Shown here piece by piece: positions 1 through 10,103 of a stretch of DNA of 64,000 bases. A program made the translations under genes and the position numbers. Below the pieces are notes generated by a model that did not search any database, was not told the origin of the DNA, and saw only the letters and a list, made by a program, of their open reading frames with translations. The number at the start of each line of letters is the position of its first letter. The stretch's first letter is position 1. This DNA comes from Urophycis tenuis (taxonomy: Eukaryota > Chordata > Actinopteri > Gadiformes > Phycidae), in contig JAXIVH010000016.1 of the NCBI GenBank assembly GCA_036785325.1, forward strand, positions 2,372,047 to 2,436,046. Reading direction: 5' to 3'.

Positions 1-300
1 CAGCAAATAGTGAGCTGTTTTGATGCAGTTTCCCTCTCCATCTCTTTGAAAGACAGTAATGTTCTTTACCAACCGGAACTGCATACAGAAAGTAAAGCGT
101 AGGCAGAGTGGAGCGATGCAGCAGGTAAAATCCACCAGGTCCGTGCTTCTGTTCATGCATGCAACTCAAAAGCAGCCCCCTGCGTTGTTGGCAAGGAAAT
201 TAAAGCACTGAAGCAACCCTCAGAATATACAAGCATCCAACAGAGCTTAGAGTACTGATCAAGCACCATCAGCTGATTGATTTGTAATATAATTTATTGA
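1..300. other. Unassigned flank before the satellite
   Basis: No convincing coding frame, repeat or RNA gene is visible here. The base composition is ordinary and changes abruptly at about 300, where the GGTAT-type satellite begins. Confidence 0.5.
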
Positions 301-1517
301 GGCTTGGTATAATTTGTTGCGGTAGAATACGGTATGGTATAGTATAGTATGGTATGGTATAGTGTGGTATGGTCTGTTGTGGTATAGTATAGAATGGTAT
401 GGTGTAGTGTGGTATGGTCTGTGGTATAGTATAGTATGGTATGGTCTGTTGTGGTATAGTATAGAATGGTATGGTGTAGTGTGGTATGGTCTGTGGTATA
501 GTATAGTATGGTATGGTCTGTTGTGGTATAGTATAGAATGGTATGGTGTAGTGTGGTATGGTCTGTGGTATAGTATAGTATGGTATGGTCTGTTGTGGTA
601 TAGTATAGAATGGTATGGTGTAGTGTGGTATGGTCTGTGGTATAGTATAGTATGGTATGGTATAGTGTGGTATATGGTATAGTTTAGTATGGTATGGTCT
701 GTTGTGGTATACTATAGAATGGTATGGTGTAGTGTGGTATGGTCTGTGGTATAGTATAGTATGGTATGGTATAGTGTGGTATATGGTATAGTATAGTATG
801 GTATGGTCTGTTGTGGTATAGTATAGAATGGTATGGTGTAGTGTGGTATGGTCTGTGGTATAGTATAGTATGGTATGGTATAGTGTGGTATATGGTATAG
901 TGATAGTATGGTATGGTTCTGTTGTGGTATAGTATAGTATGGTATGGTCTGTTGTGGTATAGTATAGAATGGTATGGTGTAGTGTGGTATGGTCTGTGGT
1001 ATAGTATAGAATGGTATGGTGTAGTGTGGTATGGTCTGTGGTATAGTATAGAATGGTATGGTGTTGTGTGGTATGGTCTGTGGTATAGTATAGAATGGTA
1101 TGGTGTAGTGTGGTATGGTCTGTGGTATAGTATAGTATGGTATGGTATAGTGTGGTATAGTATAGTATGGTATGGTATAGTATAGTATGGTATGGTATAG
1201 TGTGGTATATGGTATAGTATAGTATGGTATGGTCTGTTGTGGTATAGTATAGAATAGTATGGTGTAGTATGGTATCGTATAGCATAGTATGGTATGTTGT
1301 GCTATGTTATGTTATGGTATGGTTTGTTGTGCTATAGTATAGTGTGGTATGGTCTGTTGTGGTATAGTATAGAATAGTATGGTGTAGTATGGTATCGTAT
1401 AGCATAGTATGGTATGTTATGCTATGTTATGTTATGGTATGGTCTGTTGTGCTATAGTATAGTGTGGTATGGTCTGTTGTGGTATAGTATAGTATGGTAT
1501 AGTATAGTACGGTATGA
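301..1517. repeat. GGTAT/AGTAT satellite with a 72-bp higher-order unit
   Basis: The array is built from pentamers of the GGTAT and AGTAT type. The landmark GGTCTGTTGTGG recurs at 371, 443, 515 and 587, which gives an exact 72-bp higher-order period. Toward the right end a different unit appears: the same landmark at 1231 and 1351 marks a 120-bp period. Long open frames in both directions are a by-product of the short unit and encode only Tyr/Trp/Ser/Gly or His/Thr/Ile-rich repeats. Confidence 0.95.
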
Positions 1518-1572
1518 TTAGGGGAAAAGCCCTAACGAGACACTAGCGATGTGCTTGCTGCTGTTTAGTAGT

Positions 1573-1772
1573 NNNNNNNNNNNNNNNNNNNNNNNNNNNN
1601 NNNNNNNNNNNNNNNNNNNNNNNNNNNNNNNNNNNNNNNNNNNNNNNNNNNNNNNNNNNNNNNNNNNNNNNNNNNNNNNNNNNNNNNNNNNNNNNNNNNN
1701 NNNNNNNNNNNNNNNNNNNNNNNNNNNNNNNNNNNNNNNNNNNNNNNNNNNNNNNNNNNNNNNNNNNNNNNN
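1573..1772. other. Assembly gap of 200 N
   Basis: Exactly 200 N bases lie about 55 bases past the satellite. The round number suggests a scaffolding gap of fixed or estimated size, so the satellite may be longer in the genome than it appears here. Confidence 0.97.
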
Positions 1773-2388
1773 AGAGACCTGCACCTAGGAGAAATATTTT
1801 TATTTTGTATAACAGACAGATATTCTAAACAAATGAAATATTTATTTTCATTTCAGCAAAATTGTCTACTAGCTAACAGCAAAGACTTTTTTTATAAAGG
1901 GGGGGATATTTATATGTAAAGTTTTTTGATTTACAGCATTATGAGAGATGAAAAAAAAAGAGAATTACGTGCCAATTTTTTCACGAGTTAGATAAATAGA
2001 ATAATATTGTGGTGCCTTTTGCTGTATGCTGAAGTCGGAGGTCCCTTTGAGTTTTTTGTAGCCTTTCTTATGAAGACTCCTCGTTTTTATAGAGAACAAC
2101 CCTCCTACTTTTTTCTGTTTTGGTTTTCGCTTTTATTTCCTTTTCTTTTCTGATTTGGGATCTTCCTGTATTTTTGAACTGTGATCTGATCTTCTGTCAT
2201 CATGCAATATGAATTCCTCCTGTGTAAAAGGTGTCTGTTTACATGAGCAAGAACCACGCTGACATATAATCACTGACCAACCCCCATGTGTAGGCTAGAT
2301 CTCTGGGTCACCCCCACCCTCCACCCCTCCAGGTGTATGTGAGTGGATGGGCTGTGGATGAATGTATCCAGATGAACACATAGTTGTT
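1773..2388. other. AT-rich sequence with no recognised gene
   Basis: This is AT-rich with several homopolymer runs. I see no coding frame with protein-like composition, no terminal repeats and no RNA gene. Confidence 0.5.
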
Positions 2389-2607
2389 GGGGGGGGGGGG
2401 GGGGGGGGGGGCAGGAGGGAGGGAAAGAATATTCTAGGCGCTCACATAGAAGTACAGGCTGCTGCCATGACGTGAATGGTGATTGCTCTGTAGGTGTTTG
2501 TTGCGTGCATGTGTGGCTGTGGTGTGTGTGTGTGTGTGTGTGTGTGTCTGTATCCAGTCTATACACCTCATCATACAAATCCCAACGGACCGGTAGTCTT
2601 TGCCGGA

Positions 2608-2637
<30 letters not shown>
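2389..2637. repeat. Two poly-G tracts flanking a (GT)n microsatellite
   Basis: There are 23 consecutive G at 2389-2411, a GT dinucleotide run at 2522-2547 and 29 consecutive G at 2609-2637. Such G runs can form four-stranded structures and are prone to length error in sequencing, so the lengths may not be exact. Confidence 0.95.
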
Positions 2638-2638
<1 letters not shown>

Positions 2639-3288
2639 TGGTATTAGCCGTTCGTTCGCCTTGAAGGGGGCGTGGTCTCTTGTTTGACTGACAGGCGGCC
2701 TAAACCCAAACCCCCGGGGGGAGCTCCTCCCTCCACGCTGCCAGAAGCTCCATTGCACTGTTAGGATCTCCTCCCCTTTCCCTGAGCAGCCATTGGCCAG
2801 GGAGCTGCCAAAAACCGAACCTCCCCCTCCCTCCGTCCCCTCTCCTCCAAAACCACTCCACTTTGTAATCCAGCCTGACTCTGGCCTCCCGTTGGACTGC
2901 CCAGACCGCTCCTTTTCTATGCCAGCAGCTTAGAGCCGCACTGTGTCTCAGGACTCCCAGCCCCACCCCGACACCACCCACACTCCCCCATCAACCAGAA
3001 CGATACGAGAGAGAGAGACAGAGCGAGAGCAAGAGAGCAAAAGAAAGCGAGAGTGAGAGAGAGAGAGTGAGAAAGCGAGAGGGAGGGACCGGCATCTTGG
3101 TCACCGGTGGGTCCCCGGGGTCAGACAGCATCTGGGCTCTGTTTCTCAAGGCGTGTCCGTCCATGTCCATCCTCTAGCCTGACGACTGTGGGCCACGCGC
3201 AGGACAACGGCTGTCGGCGCGTGGGGAATACTCTTGAAATGTTCCGATCAAAACTTTTTCTTTCTGTAAAATACATAATGTACGTGCG

Positions 3289-3291
<3 letters not shown>
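2638..3291. other. GC-rich segment with a GA-rich tract; possible promoter or UTR
   Basis: From about 2650 to 3000 the sequence is GC-rich and pyrimidine-rich, followed by a GA-rich tract at about 3005-3095 and then by less repetitive DNA with scattered CpG. This resembles the promoter or 5-prime UTR of a vertebrate gene more than transposon DNA. No protein that I recognise follows it, so the suggestion is inference only. Confidence 0.25.
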
Positions 3292-3321
<30 letters not shown>

Positions 3322-3475
3322 CTTTGTGTGCATTTGTGCCTATGTGTGTGTGTGTACAGGTGAGAATGTCATATCGTGGATTACCAAATTGATAACGGTT
3401 AATGCTTATGATGATGATGATACTGATACTGATGATGAAGATGATGATGATGACGATGATGATGATGATGATGAA
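3292..3475. repeat. (TG)n and (GAT)n microsatellites
   Basis: A TG run at about 3292-3320 with a second short run at 3344-3356 is followed by a GAT trinucleotide array at about 3407-3475. The array reads as poly-Asp on the plus strand, but the frame around it is not protein-like. Confidence 0.9.
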
Positions 3476-4495
3476 AGAATAACTGACCTTGTTCCCAAAA
3501 CGGGGTCTGGACCCGCTGTGGTGCTGCGCCACTCCCCATGTCTCCCAGGAGCGAGGTTGTGACCGACCAATATCCTCCTTTGTTGTTTACTTACTTCTAC
3601 TTTACTTGTGTTATTTCTTTAAGCTCACAGCCAAACAACGGTATATGACGATACTGAATACTGCATCCCGTTTTGTTTGCATTCCTAAACTTGTGATGAT
3701 TGAACACACTTTGCTTGATCATATTGACTCTCTATGTTCTGTTACGTGTCTGTCTCTGCCCTCTCCTCTTCCTCGTCTCCCTTGATTCTCCCTACCTTCT
3801 CCTTCTCCTCCTCCTCCTCTTCCTCCTCTTCCCAATCCAACTTTAAAGCAACTAGCATGGAACAAACCGTAGCTCCAATGTACGGAGTAGTGTTGACTAC
3901 TGTATGGCGCAGTAGTAAACGTATCATGTAAAAAAAGAAGAAAAAAGAGCACCATAATGAGATTGGGATGTTAACCTGTCACTCCATGAAGGGACGAGAA
4001 AGGCTCCTCCACTCTGAAGCTACTCTAAGTAGACAGAACAGCATCCAAGCTAGCAAACAATATATACTGTGTCAGGATATTGTGTCAGGTACAATACATG
4101 GCCCTATATTAGTCCATTTCAATAAGTAGTTTTTTTTGTGGTTGATTTGCTTCATTTGAATACGGGCAATGCATGGATCACAGATACAGATAGACGGTAT
4201 CTTAAAAATTACGACAAATCCCTCGAACAAACGAAAGGGAATTGTCCCAATCATACTAGAAATAAAAATAAAGACCATTTTGTTATTGTTATTATTAGCC
4301 GTATAATTATTATTATTAGTTATTATGCTTTTGTTTCATGGCCGAACGGTCTGGCTAGTATTGTCTTATTATCACTGTAAACAATCTGGGATTTGCAACC
4401 GTGGAATCAATGCCAGTGAGGGTAGTGTGCTTCTAGAGCTAGTTGAATTGTAACCTCAGTCCTCTTAGTTCTCTTTTTCGCTCTAGTTCCTAACA
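3476..4495. other. Unassigned sequence, possibly 3-prime UTR-like
   Basis: Moderately AT-rich sequence with a CT/TCC-rich tract at about 3750-3832 and AATAAA-like signals near 4260-4272. No exon-like frame is visible. The texture is that of a long vertebrate 3-prime UTR or intergenic DNA, which I cannot distinguish. Confidence 0.3.
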
Positions 4496-4655
4496 CCCCC
4501 CCCCCCCCCCCCCCCCCCCCCTCCCACACCCCTCGGACCCCATACACACCCACACAAACCCACCTCCTCTTCCAGACACACACATACACAAGACACACAC
4601 TTGATCATATATTTGCTAATGAACCACACACACACACACGCACATTCAGATCCCT
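4496..4655. repeat. Poly-C tract followed by CA-rich repeat
   Basis: About 26 consecutive C at 4496-4521 are followed by CA-rich degenerate dinucleotide sequence to about 4640. Open frames across it are low-complexity artefacts. Confidence 0.92.
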
Positions 4656-7088
4656 TGTCCATACACACAAACCATGAGCTCTTCCATGTTTGTGTTTGTC
4701 AAGCAGTTTGCCTTGTCTTTTCTACCTACTGACTCCCTGATCCCCACCCTGGACCCCCAACACCCCATCCCAGCCCCCCTGACCCCCTGACACCCCACCA
4801 CCCCACCCTACCCCCGTCACATTATTATCCCTGCATGTCCTAGTGGTACTGGTAGTTGGGTGCATGGAAAAAGCAGCAAGCAAATTGTTTTTCCCACTCT
4901 GTGAAAAAAAAGTGTCTTCATTTTAACATTCAGCAATAAATCCCCTTATTTCATGTCCATTATTCTTGGAATATGCTAGAAGATTTTTGCAAGTTTTATC
5001 AAAAACATACTACTTGTAAAAAGAGGAAAACTCCAAAAAACCACCCATTCATAAAAATAAATCTTTATTCCTACCATTTTGAAGCCGTCCTGTCATTTGT
5101 CTAACTTTTACACTCCAAACACAAATGCATATCAGAATGGCCTGAGAGGGCTAGCTTTTAAATGATAAACTCACAAGACTACATCGGTGTGTTCAAAGCA
5201 AATGAAATACAATTAATTTTCCAGATCAACATACTTAAACTACAGCCATGAATTACATACTATTAAGGAGTTACACACCAGTTACATCCGCACCGGTTTG
5301 CTGAATTTATTTTTTTTTGTTTAAATTAAAAAATACAATGTTATCAAGAGAATTTATTTCACTTTATAGTCACTATGATAAAGCAATGGCCAAATGGTTC
5401 TAGTACACATTTTGGTAGGTGTTCTAACAGAATGTGCTCACTCCACCACCACAGCAGGTTCCCTTTACACAATCAAGGACACCGTGGACGTTGGAGGAAT
5501 ATAAAGTCTAGGGCTTTCTGAATTGCTATTTGTCCGGCGTGTTTAGACGTTTAAATTATTTCAAGAAAAACTAATTAGAGTAATATTTACTTGCACATCT
5601 TTCTGACATCATCTGTATCACCTTACCCAGACTCTAATCTCGGATCCAGCAGCACCATGTCGCAGCAGAACTTCTGGCTGGTGATAAAGCATCAACCACT
5701 GGAAACAACGCATTGTTTCCTGTTTGTACCAAAGAAAAGTAATTTGAGAGTCGTGGAAGAAAAGTGGAAGAAGGTTTTAGAGGGGGATTTTGTGTAAGAA
5801 GTGTATTTCTACAGTGGTCGGTCTACATGGTGTTGAACCATGATTTTTAAAGTTTACTACTGCTGGCTGAGTTTGTGCCAATCTCATGCTTACAGAGCCA
5901 TGCCTCATGCAACAAGCTTTGTCAAAACAATTATGAAGCTGGGGAAAACGCCCCGTTCACACAGTTCTTAGCCTGACAGCCCTCAGATGTTAGATATTAT
6001 TATTAAATTGGATTTGTGACACTAACCTCAGCCTGACTACCAAAACTAGGACTACCGTTTAGGGAGAATTGGCACCATCTAGCGAAGAGTTTTATGCAAC
6101 CGTGAAATTGGGTATGGCATTCACATTGTGCTGTGAACATCAAGTCCTTAAAGGATTAATAATGGCTAACACGTTGCAAAAACATCTAGCATCAATTAAA
6201 AATCCATTCCAGGGTTTATTTCCAATATGTGTAACATGTACTTTATATCAACTCTTCTCAGCTGTTGTGTCAGACTTCCCACGATGCTCCTGCGGGCTTT
6301 TTCCTTCGTTTCCCCTGAATGACTTTCGCTACCTCACAAGGTCAGGGGGTAATATTCTCAAAAGTTCGCATTTGTTTTTTATTATAATAAAGATCTGTAT
6401 AACAGCTAACTCGACATCGGGCAATATGCTATGATACAATATGCCTCACGGGTGATAACTATTTCAACCATGCCTTGGTTACACCGGTGTCGGGATGAGG
6501 GTGTGGTGCCTGAGCTCTTATAATAGTAGAGCTTCTTCAATAGTAGAGCAGGGAGAGCCAGTTGAAAACTTGTTCTCGACCGCAGCTTACTTTAGTTTAG
6601 CCAGTAGCGCGTCATGAAACACTCAATAAAATTTTGCTGGTGCTGGAATTTCGACCAACCCTCACTTTACGGTAAAAACTCCCGAAAAGTCAAAGAGTTG
6701 TAGCCAAGACTTGGTGAACATTTCAGTATGAAGCTATCGCCGAGGCTAGCGACGTTAGACATTTTGACAGACAATTAAAAGGTGTTCTTCACTGAAAACC
6801 CGTTTAGTACTTGTCCCGTTGAAATACGACGGGTCACTCCGAGTTGCATATGCATGCTTGCACGTGAACATCATTGCACTTCATTGCATGCATTAGCCAA
6901 TGTAAAAAAATAGACGGATAAACGAGCGAGTCAGAAAAGCCTCACGAACTGACGTAGCTTTGTAAATTAGTATTCGTGGCCCCGCCCACCTTGGCTTGCG
7001 CCCGCCTGCAGGAAGACTGTGTTGATTCTGCGGCCAGCAGACGGCAGAGCCTGTCTCGGCTGGTAGCAGCAAACAGCAAGTTGCTAAC
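4656..7088. other. 2.4 kb with no supported gene
   Basis: Mostly AT-rich unique-looking DNA. AATAAA signals occur near 4934 and 5058, but no exon is visible upstream of them. Short frames (for example near 5591 and 6069) lack codon bias and domain features. The last 150 bases before 7089 are GC-richer, contain a GC-box-like stretch near 6978, and could be the 5-prime region of the THAP-coding fragment that follows. Confidence 0.45.
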
Positions 7089-7284
7089 ATGACAGCTAAA
7101 GTTCGTGCCTGTGTTATTTGTGGCAATAAAACATCAACGTTGCATGCCTTGCCCAAAAAAGAAGAAATGGTTGGACTTTATCTTTGGAACCCCAACAGCA
7201 AAGTACAACGCGCAGTTGGTTCTGTGTTTTAATTATTTCGACCACAGTGTCTTCTCCATCGTCGGTGCCTACAGTAGTGATTTT
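7089..7284 (+). pseudogene. Decayed THAP zinc-finger exon
   Basis: An ATG at 7089 opens a frame with Cys-x2-Cys (CVICG) followed by a LHALPKKEE stretch, the usual start of a THAP DNA-binding domain. The second half of the fold (KWLDFIFG, then LVLCFNYF and FDHSVF) is present but in another frame, so one small indel near 7165-7172 breaks the domain. The expected Cys-x2-His zinc ligand pair reads Cys-x2-Tyr, a single transition away from His. THAP fingers occur in P-type and Kolobok-type transposases and in host proteins; which one this was cannot be told. It ends near 7284, just before a GATTTT-type short repeat at 7279-7312. Confidence 0.6.
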
Positions 7285-7312
7285 GATTTTGATTTTTGAT
7301 TTTGATTTTTCG

Positions 7313-7855
7313 AGGTTGTTCTTAAAACCTCGATCTGTACCGTCATGACGATCGACCAGCAGCTCAGTCTGTAAGTAAAAAATAAACTTTTCCACCCAAG
7401 GTTTTGGTCACAAAATAGCATGTTGATGTTCTCCACGTTAGCATGCATGAAACAAGCTAGGCTATCACACATATGACCACACTAGCTGCTATACCAAGAG
7501 ATTTAGCTTTAAACCAGAATCTTCTAACCTTAGCTAAGCGTTAAACCACAAATTATAATATTAGCAACAATATCTTGTGTTCACGTTATAGTGTACAGGC
7601 ATTGTTCTATTCTAAAGAGGGAAAATCAAGAATAATCAAGTTGCTATCACTGGAGCTCAAGTATTTACACTTCAGTCTGTCCTGTGAAGCTATGACTATT
7701 GCACAAGGGATTGTAACACTTTATCCTATGTATTAATGAATGCTTCTTGCCAATATTACATTTATCTTTGTGCGTTAATTTTGTGATTGATTACTTGCTG
7801 TTACTTAGTGTTTTGTATGTCTTCCAGAGCACATCACAGGCATTGGTGACACCCT
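7313..7855. other. Unassigned; contains a short repeat shared with 13.6 kb
   Basis: The stretch at about 7697-7740 (GCACAAGGGAT, then a variable part, then GTATTAATGAATG) is closely matched at about 13632-13675, so the two sites share a dispersed repeat of about 50 bp. No gene is visible. The TSD of the next element (GACACCCT) is at 7848-7855. Confidence 0.45.
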
Positions 7856-8363
7856 CATAGACTGTATATATATATGGACAAACCCTCCGTGACGTCACCC
7901 ATAGACATTCTTAACTGCGGAGATGAAGCCTAAAATTGAGCTTCTGGGCGCCGCCATCTTGGACATTTCAGTCTGTGTTCTAAGCCCGCCTACCTCCGGC
8001 CAGACCAATCAAAGCCTCGAATCCGTGAAGGTCATGCCGTGATGACAGATGACAGCTGCCAATCAAGTTGACCACGCCCTTAATTATTCATAAAATAAAT
8101 CCTTCTCTGTGCATTAAAATAATGGATTCTAAAAAAATTCACCCCCCTCACAGTTGTCATGGACTCGAACACTACTGAAAGACACCAAAACCAGAACCAG
8201 GCTGTAAACATGTTTATTTTGGCTGTAAAGTTGGACATTTTAACATGGGTGTCTATGGGAGTTGACTCCTTTCTGCAGCCAGCCTCAAGCGGCCAGTCGA
8301 GGAACTGCAAGTTTTTGCACTTCCGCATGGGCTTCATTTTTCAGCATGGAATGTTGCCGCTTG
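7856..8363. mobile_element. 508-bp non-autonomous element, copy 1
   Basis: A near-identical sequence occurs at 42087-42607. Comparing the two copies fixes the ends: both begin CAT(A/T)GACTGTATAT and end GCCGCTTG. Here the flanks are GACACCCT (7848-7855) and GACACCCC (8364-8371), an 8-bp target duplication with one mismatch. Both copies contain the same TA microsatellite at their left end. There is no long terminal inverted repeat; only a CA dinucleotide at each outer end is shared. An 8-bp duplication fits hAT or P superfamilies. It has no coding capacity: short frames on both strands are not protein-like. Confidence 0.8.
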
Positions 8364-9224
8364 GACACCCCCCATTCATACTAGCCCTCAATCAGACCCA
8401 CCTAGCCTTTCATGTCGGGCTACACAGCTTTCTATGGGTACATTAGGTCATCACGTAAGAAGCAAAGGTTTGTGATCTAACTCTTATTTAAATTTATGTT
8501 GTGCTAGTTTCTAGAACTCTTTTTCTAATAATACAGGTTATGTGCTCGTCAACGTTTGGGAAAGTCAATTGCATTACAAATAGAGTTGATAATCATGAAT
8601 GTTTTCTTTTTGTGGGTTTGTATTTGGTACTTCAATAACCTTACCACAGTCACTGAAATCTTTTTGTATCCATTGTGCCATTACGGTTTTGTGTGAAACA
8701 TTGAATGCCTGAATCCTTCATGAAAAGTATGAGTGTTGCCACAAGTACGTCGGATGCACCATGGAGGCTTGCTACCTCTACGCCCATCAATCCTGTTCAT
8801 CCAAGGCCAGCTAAAAGACCTCGGGTTGATGAAGAGGAGGAGGTTGAAAGTGACATCTTCACAAGAACACCTGAACCCCATGACCTATGATCTAGCACAG
8901 TCAATGAGCAATGTAACAGAATCATCACAGCCTACGCATGTGTTTTGGGCTGTCATTTAATCTAAATGACAATGTTTGTATTGACATATCTGCTTGTTAA
9001 ACTAACATTGTGGATGTCTATAATGCCATTTGTCTCAAGCAGTGATGATGGTTTATCTTACCTTTCATCTCCTCTTTCTCGCAGGGGGCCATAGTCGGCT
9101 CTATACATATTCAATGCCTTTTGTAGGGCCTATATGTTTAGGCAGACTGGTTCAAGATCTTGGTGGAGGGTCATGCAAGCAATAGGGGTACTGGTGTCGC
9201 CCATTCTTCTAACCACCTGAGTAG
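8364..9224. other. Unassigned; possible remnant of a coding exon near 8705-8887
   Basis: A short plus-strand frame at about 8705-8887 contains a basic patch of nuclear-signal type (RPAKRPRV) followed by an acidic run (DEEEEV). It could be a downstream exon of the THAP gene at 7089, but there is no clean splice context, so this is a weak inference. The rest shows nothing identifiable. Confidence 0.25.
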
Positions 9225-9440
9225 TCATACGTGAATGTAAACAACATGAGTGCCAGCAAACTTGTATCACCCAAAGCCATGCCATTGTTCTCATTACCGG
9301 AGGAGTCGCCTTGCAACACACATGTTACTGTGTGTCACATGTGAATGTCAACAACATGTCATAACCTTTGTCAACAAACTTGTAACCAAAGCCATGGCAT
9401 AGTTGTCATTACCGGGTGAGTCTCCTTGCAGCACAGATTC
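9225..9440. repeat. Diverged local tandem duplication, about 115-bp unit
   Basis: The segment from about 9228 to 9325 (GTGAATGTAAACAACATG, then AAAGCCATGCCATTG, then CATTACCGG) is repeated with substitutions and small gaps from about 9342 to 9440. The copies have diverged enough that the duplication is old. Confidence 0.7.
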
Positions 9441-9915
9441 TCTTCTGTGGGCATTCTGGCACGATTCCTGCAAGTGCAGCTAGTAAAATATAGGTAGGTA
9501 GGTGTGTTTGTCTACAAAATGTAAATCTCTATATATTTGGTGGGCTATGACTGGTCTTTGAATGACGTTATCCTGGAATTCAAGCTGTAACTGGCATAGG
9601 ATTAGCAGGCAAGGTCAGTGTCTGAACTGCATTTAGCAGGGCGCTAATCCTGTGTTGTGAAGTAAAATATCTACCAGGAAGATTGTAAAGACTGGTGATA
9701 GTGTAAAGAAACAAGTCTTAATTTTAAAACATGTCCAACTGTTTATTAGAAGTCTACAACTTGAAAGCATGATGACGATCGCCACAAACCTTCACCTCCT
9801 TTCTCTTCTTACTCTTACTTATCGTTCTGTTGTTCTCCCACCTCTTTCGCCAAACTAGAACAGCCTGAAACAGGAGCACCAGAGCATTTTTTTTCACCAA
9901 AACTTGCTCACAGAG
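9441..9915. other. Unassigned sequence
   Basis: No supported gene or repeat structure is visible. The right edge carries the TSD (TCACAGAG, 9908-9915) of the MITE that follows. Confidence 0.4.
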
Positions 9916-10095
9916 CAGTGGCGTAGCAAGAAATGTTCAAATGGGTGGGCACAGAAAAAAACAGATAGGCAAAGGCAATTTGATTGAACATACGTTTGGT
10001 GAACGTAAAGGAAGGAGAGCCCTCTGATTGGACGGGCAAAACTGACAAGTAGGCGGGCCTAGGCCCGTCCAGGCCCACCCATTGCTACGCCTCTG
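9916..10095. mobile_element. 180-bp hAT MITE with intact ends
   Basis: Terminal inverted repeats CAGTGGCGTAGCAA (left) and TTGCTACGCCTCTG (right) match the CAGnGGCGTAGCA pattern common for hAT elements. Flanks TCACAGAG (9908-9915) and TCACAGGG (10096-10103) form an 8-bp target duplication with one mismatch. There is no coding capacity. The near-intact TSD suggests a fairly recent insertion mobilised in trans by a hAT transposase. Confidence 0.9.
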
Positions 10096-10103
10096 TCACA
10101 GGG

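Noticed and set aside
269..1285. Long open frame across the satellite on the minus strand
   Set aside because: It encodes only His/Thr/Ile/Tyr repeats produced by the pentamer unit; the opposite strand has equally open Tyr/Trp repeats. There is no start context or non-repetitive domain.
301..1517. CRISPR-like array
   Set aside because: Regular 72-bp spacing comes from a satellite; there are no unique spacers and the sequence is eukaryotic.
3107..3562. Plus-strand coding region containing poly-Asp
   Set aside because: The frame spans a TG microsatellite and a GAT microsatellite and has no conserved-looking sequence outside them.
9130..9321. Cys/Met-rich minus-strand frame
   Set aside because: It lies across a diverged non-coding tandem duplication; the second copy does not keep the frame.
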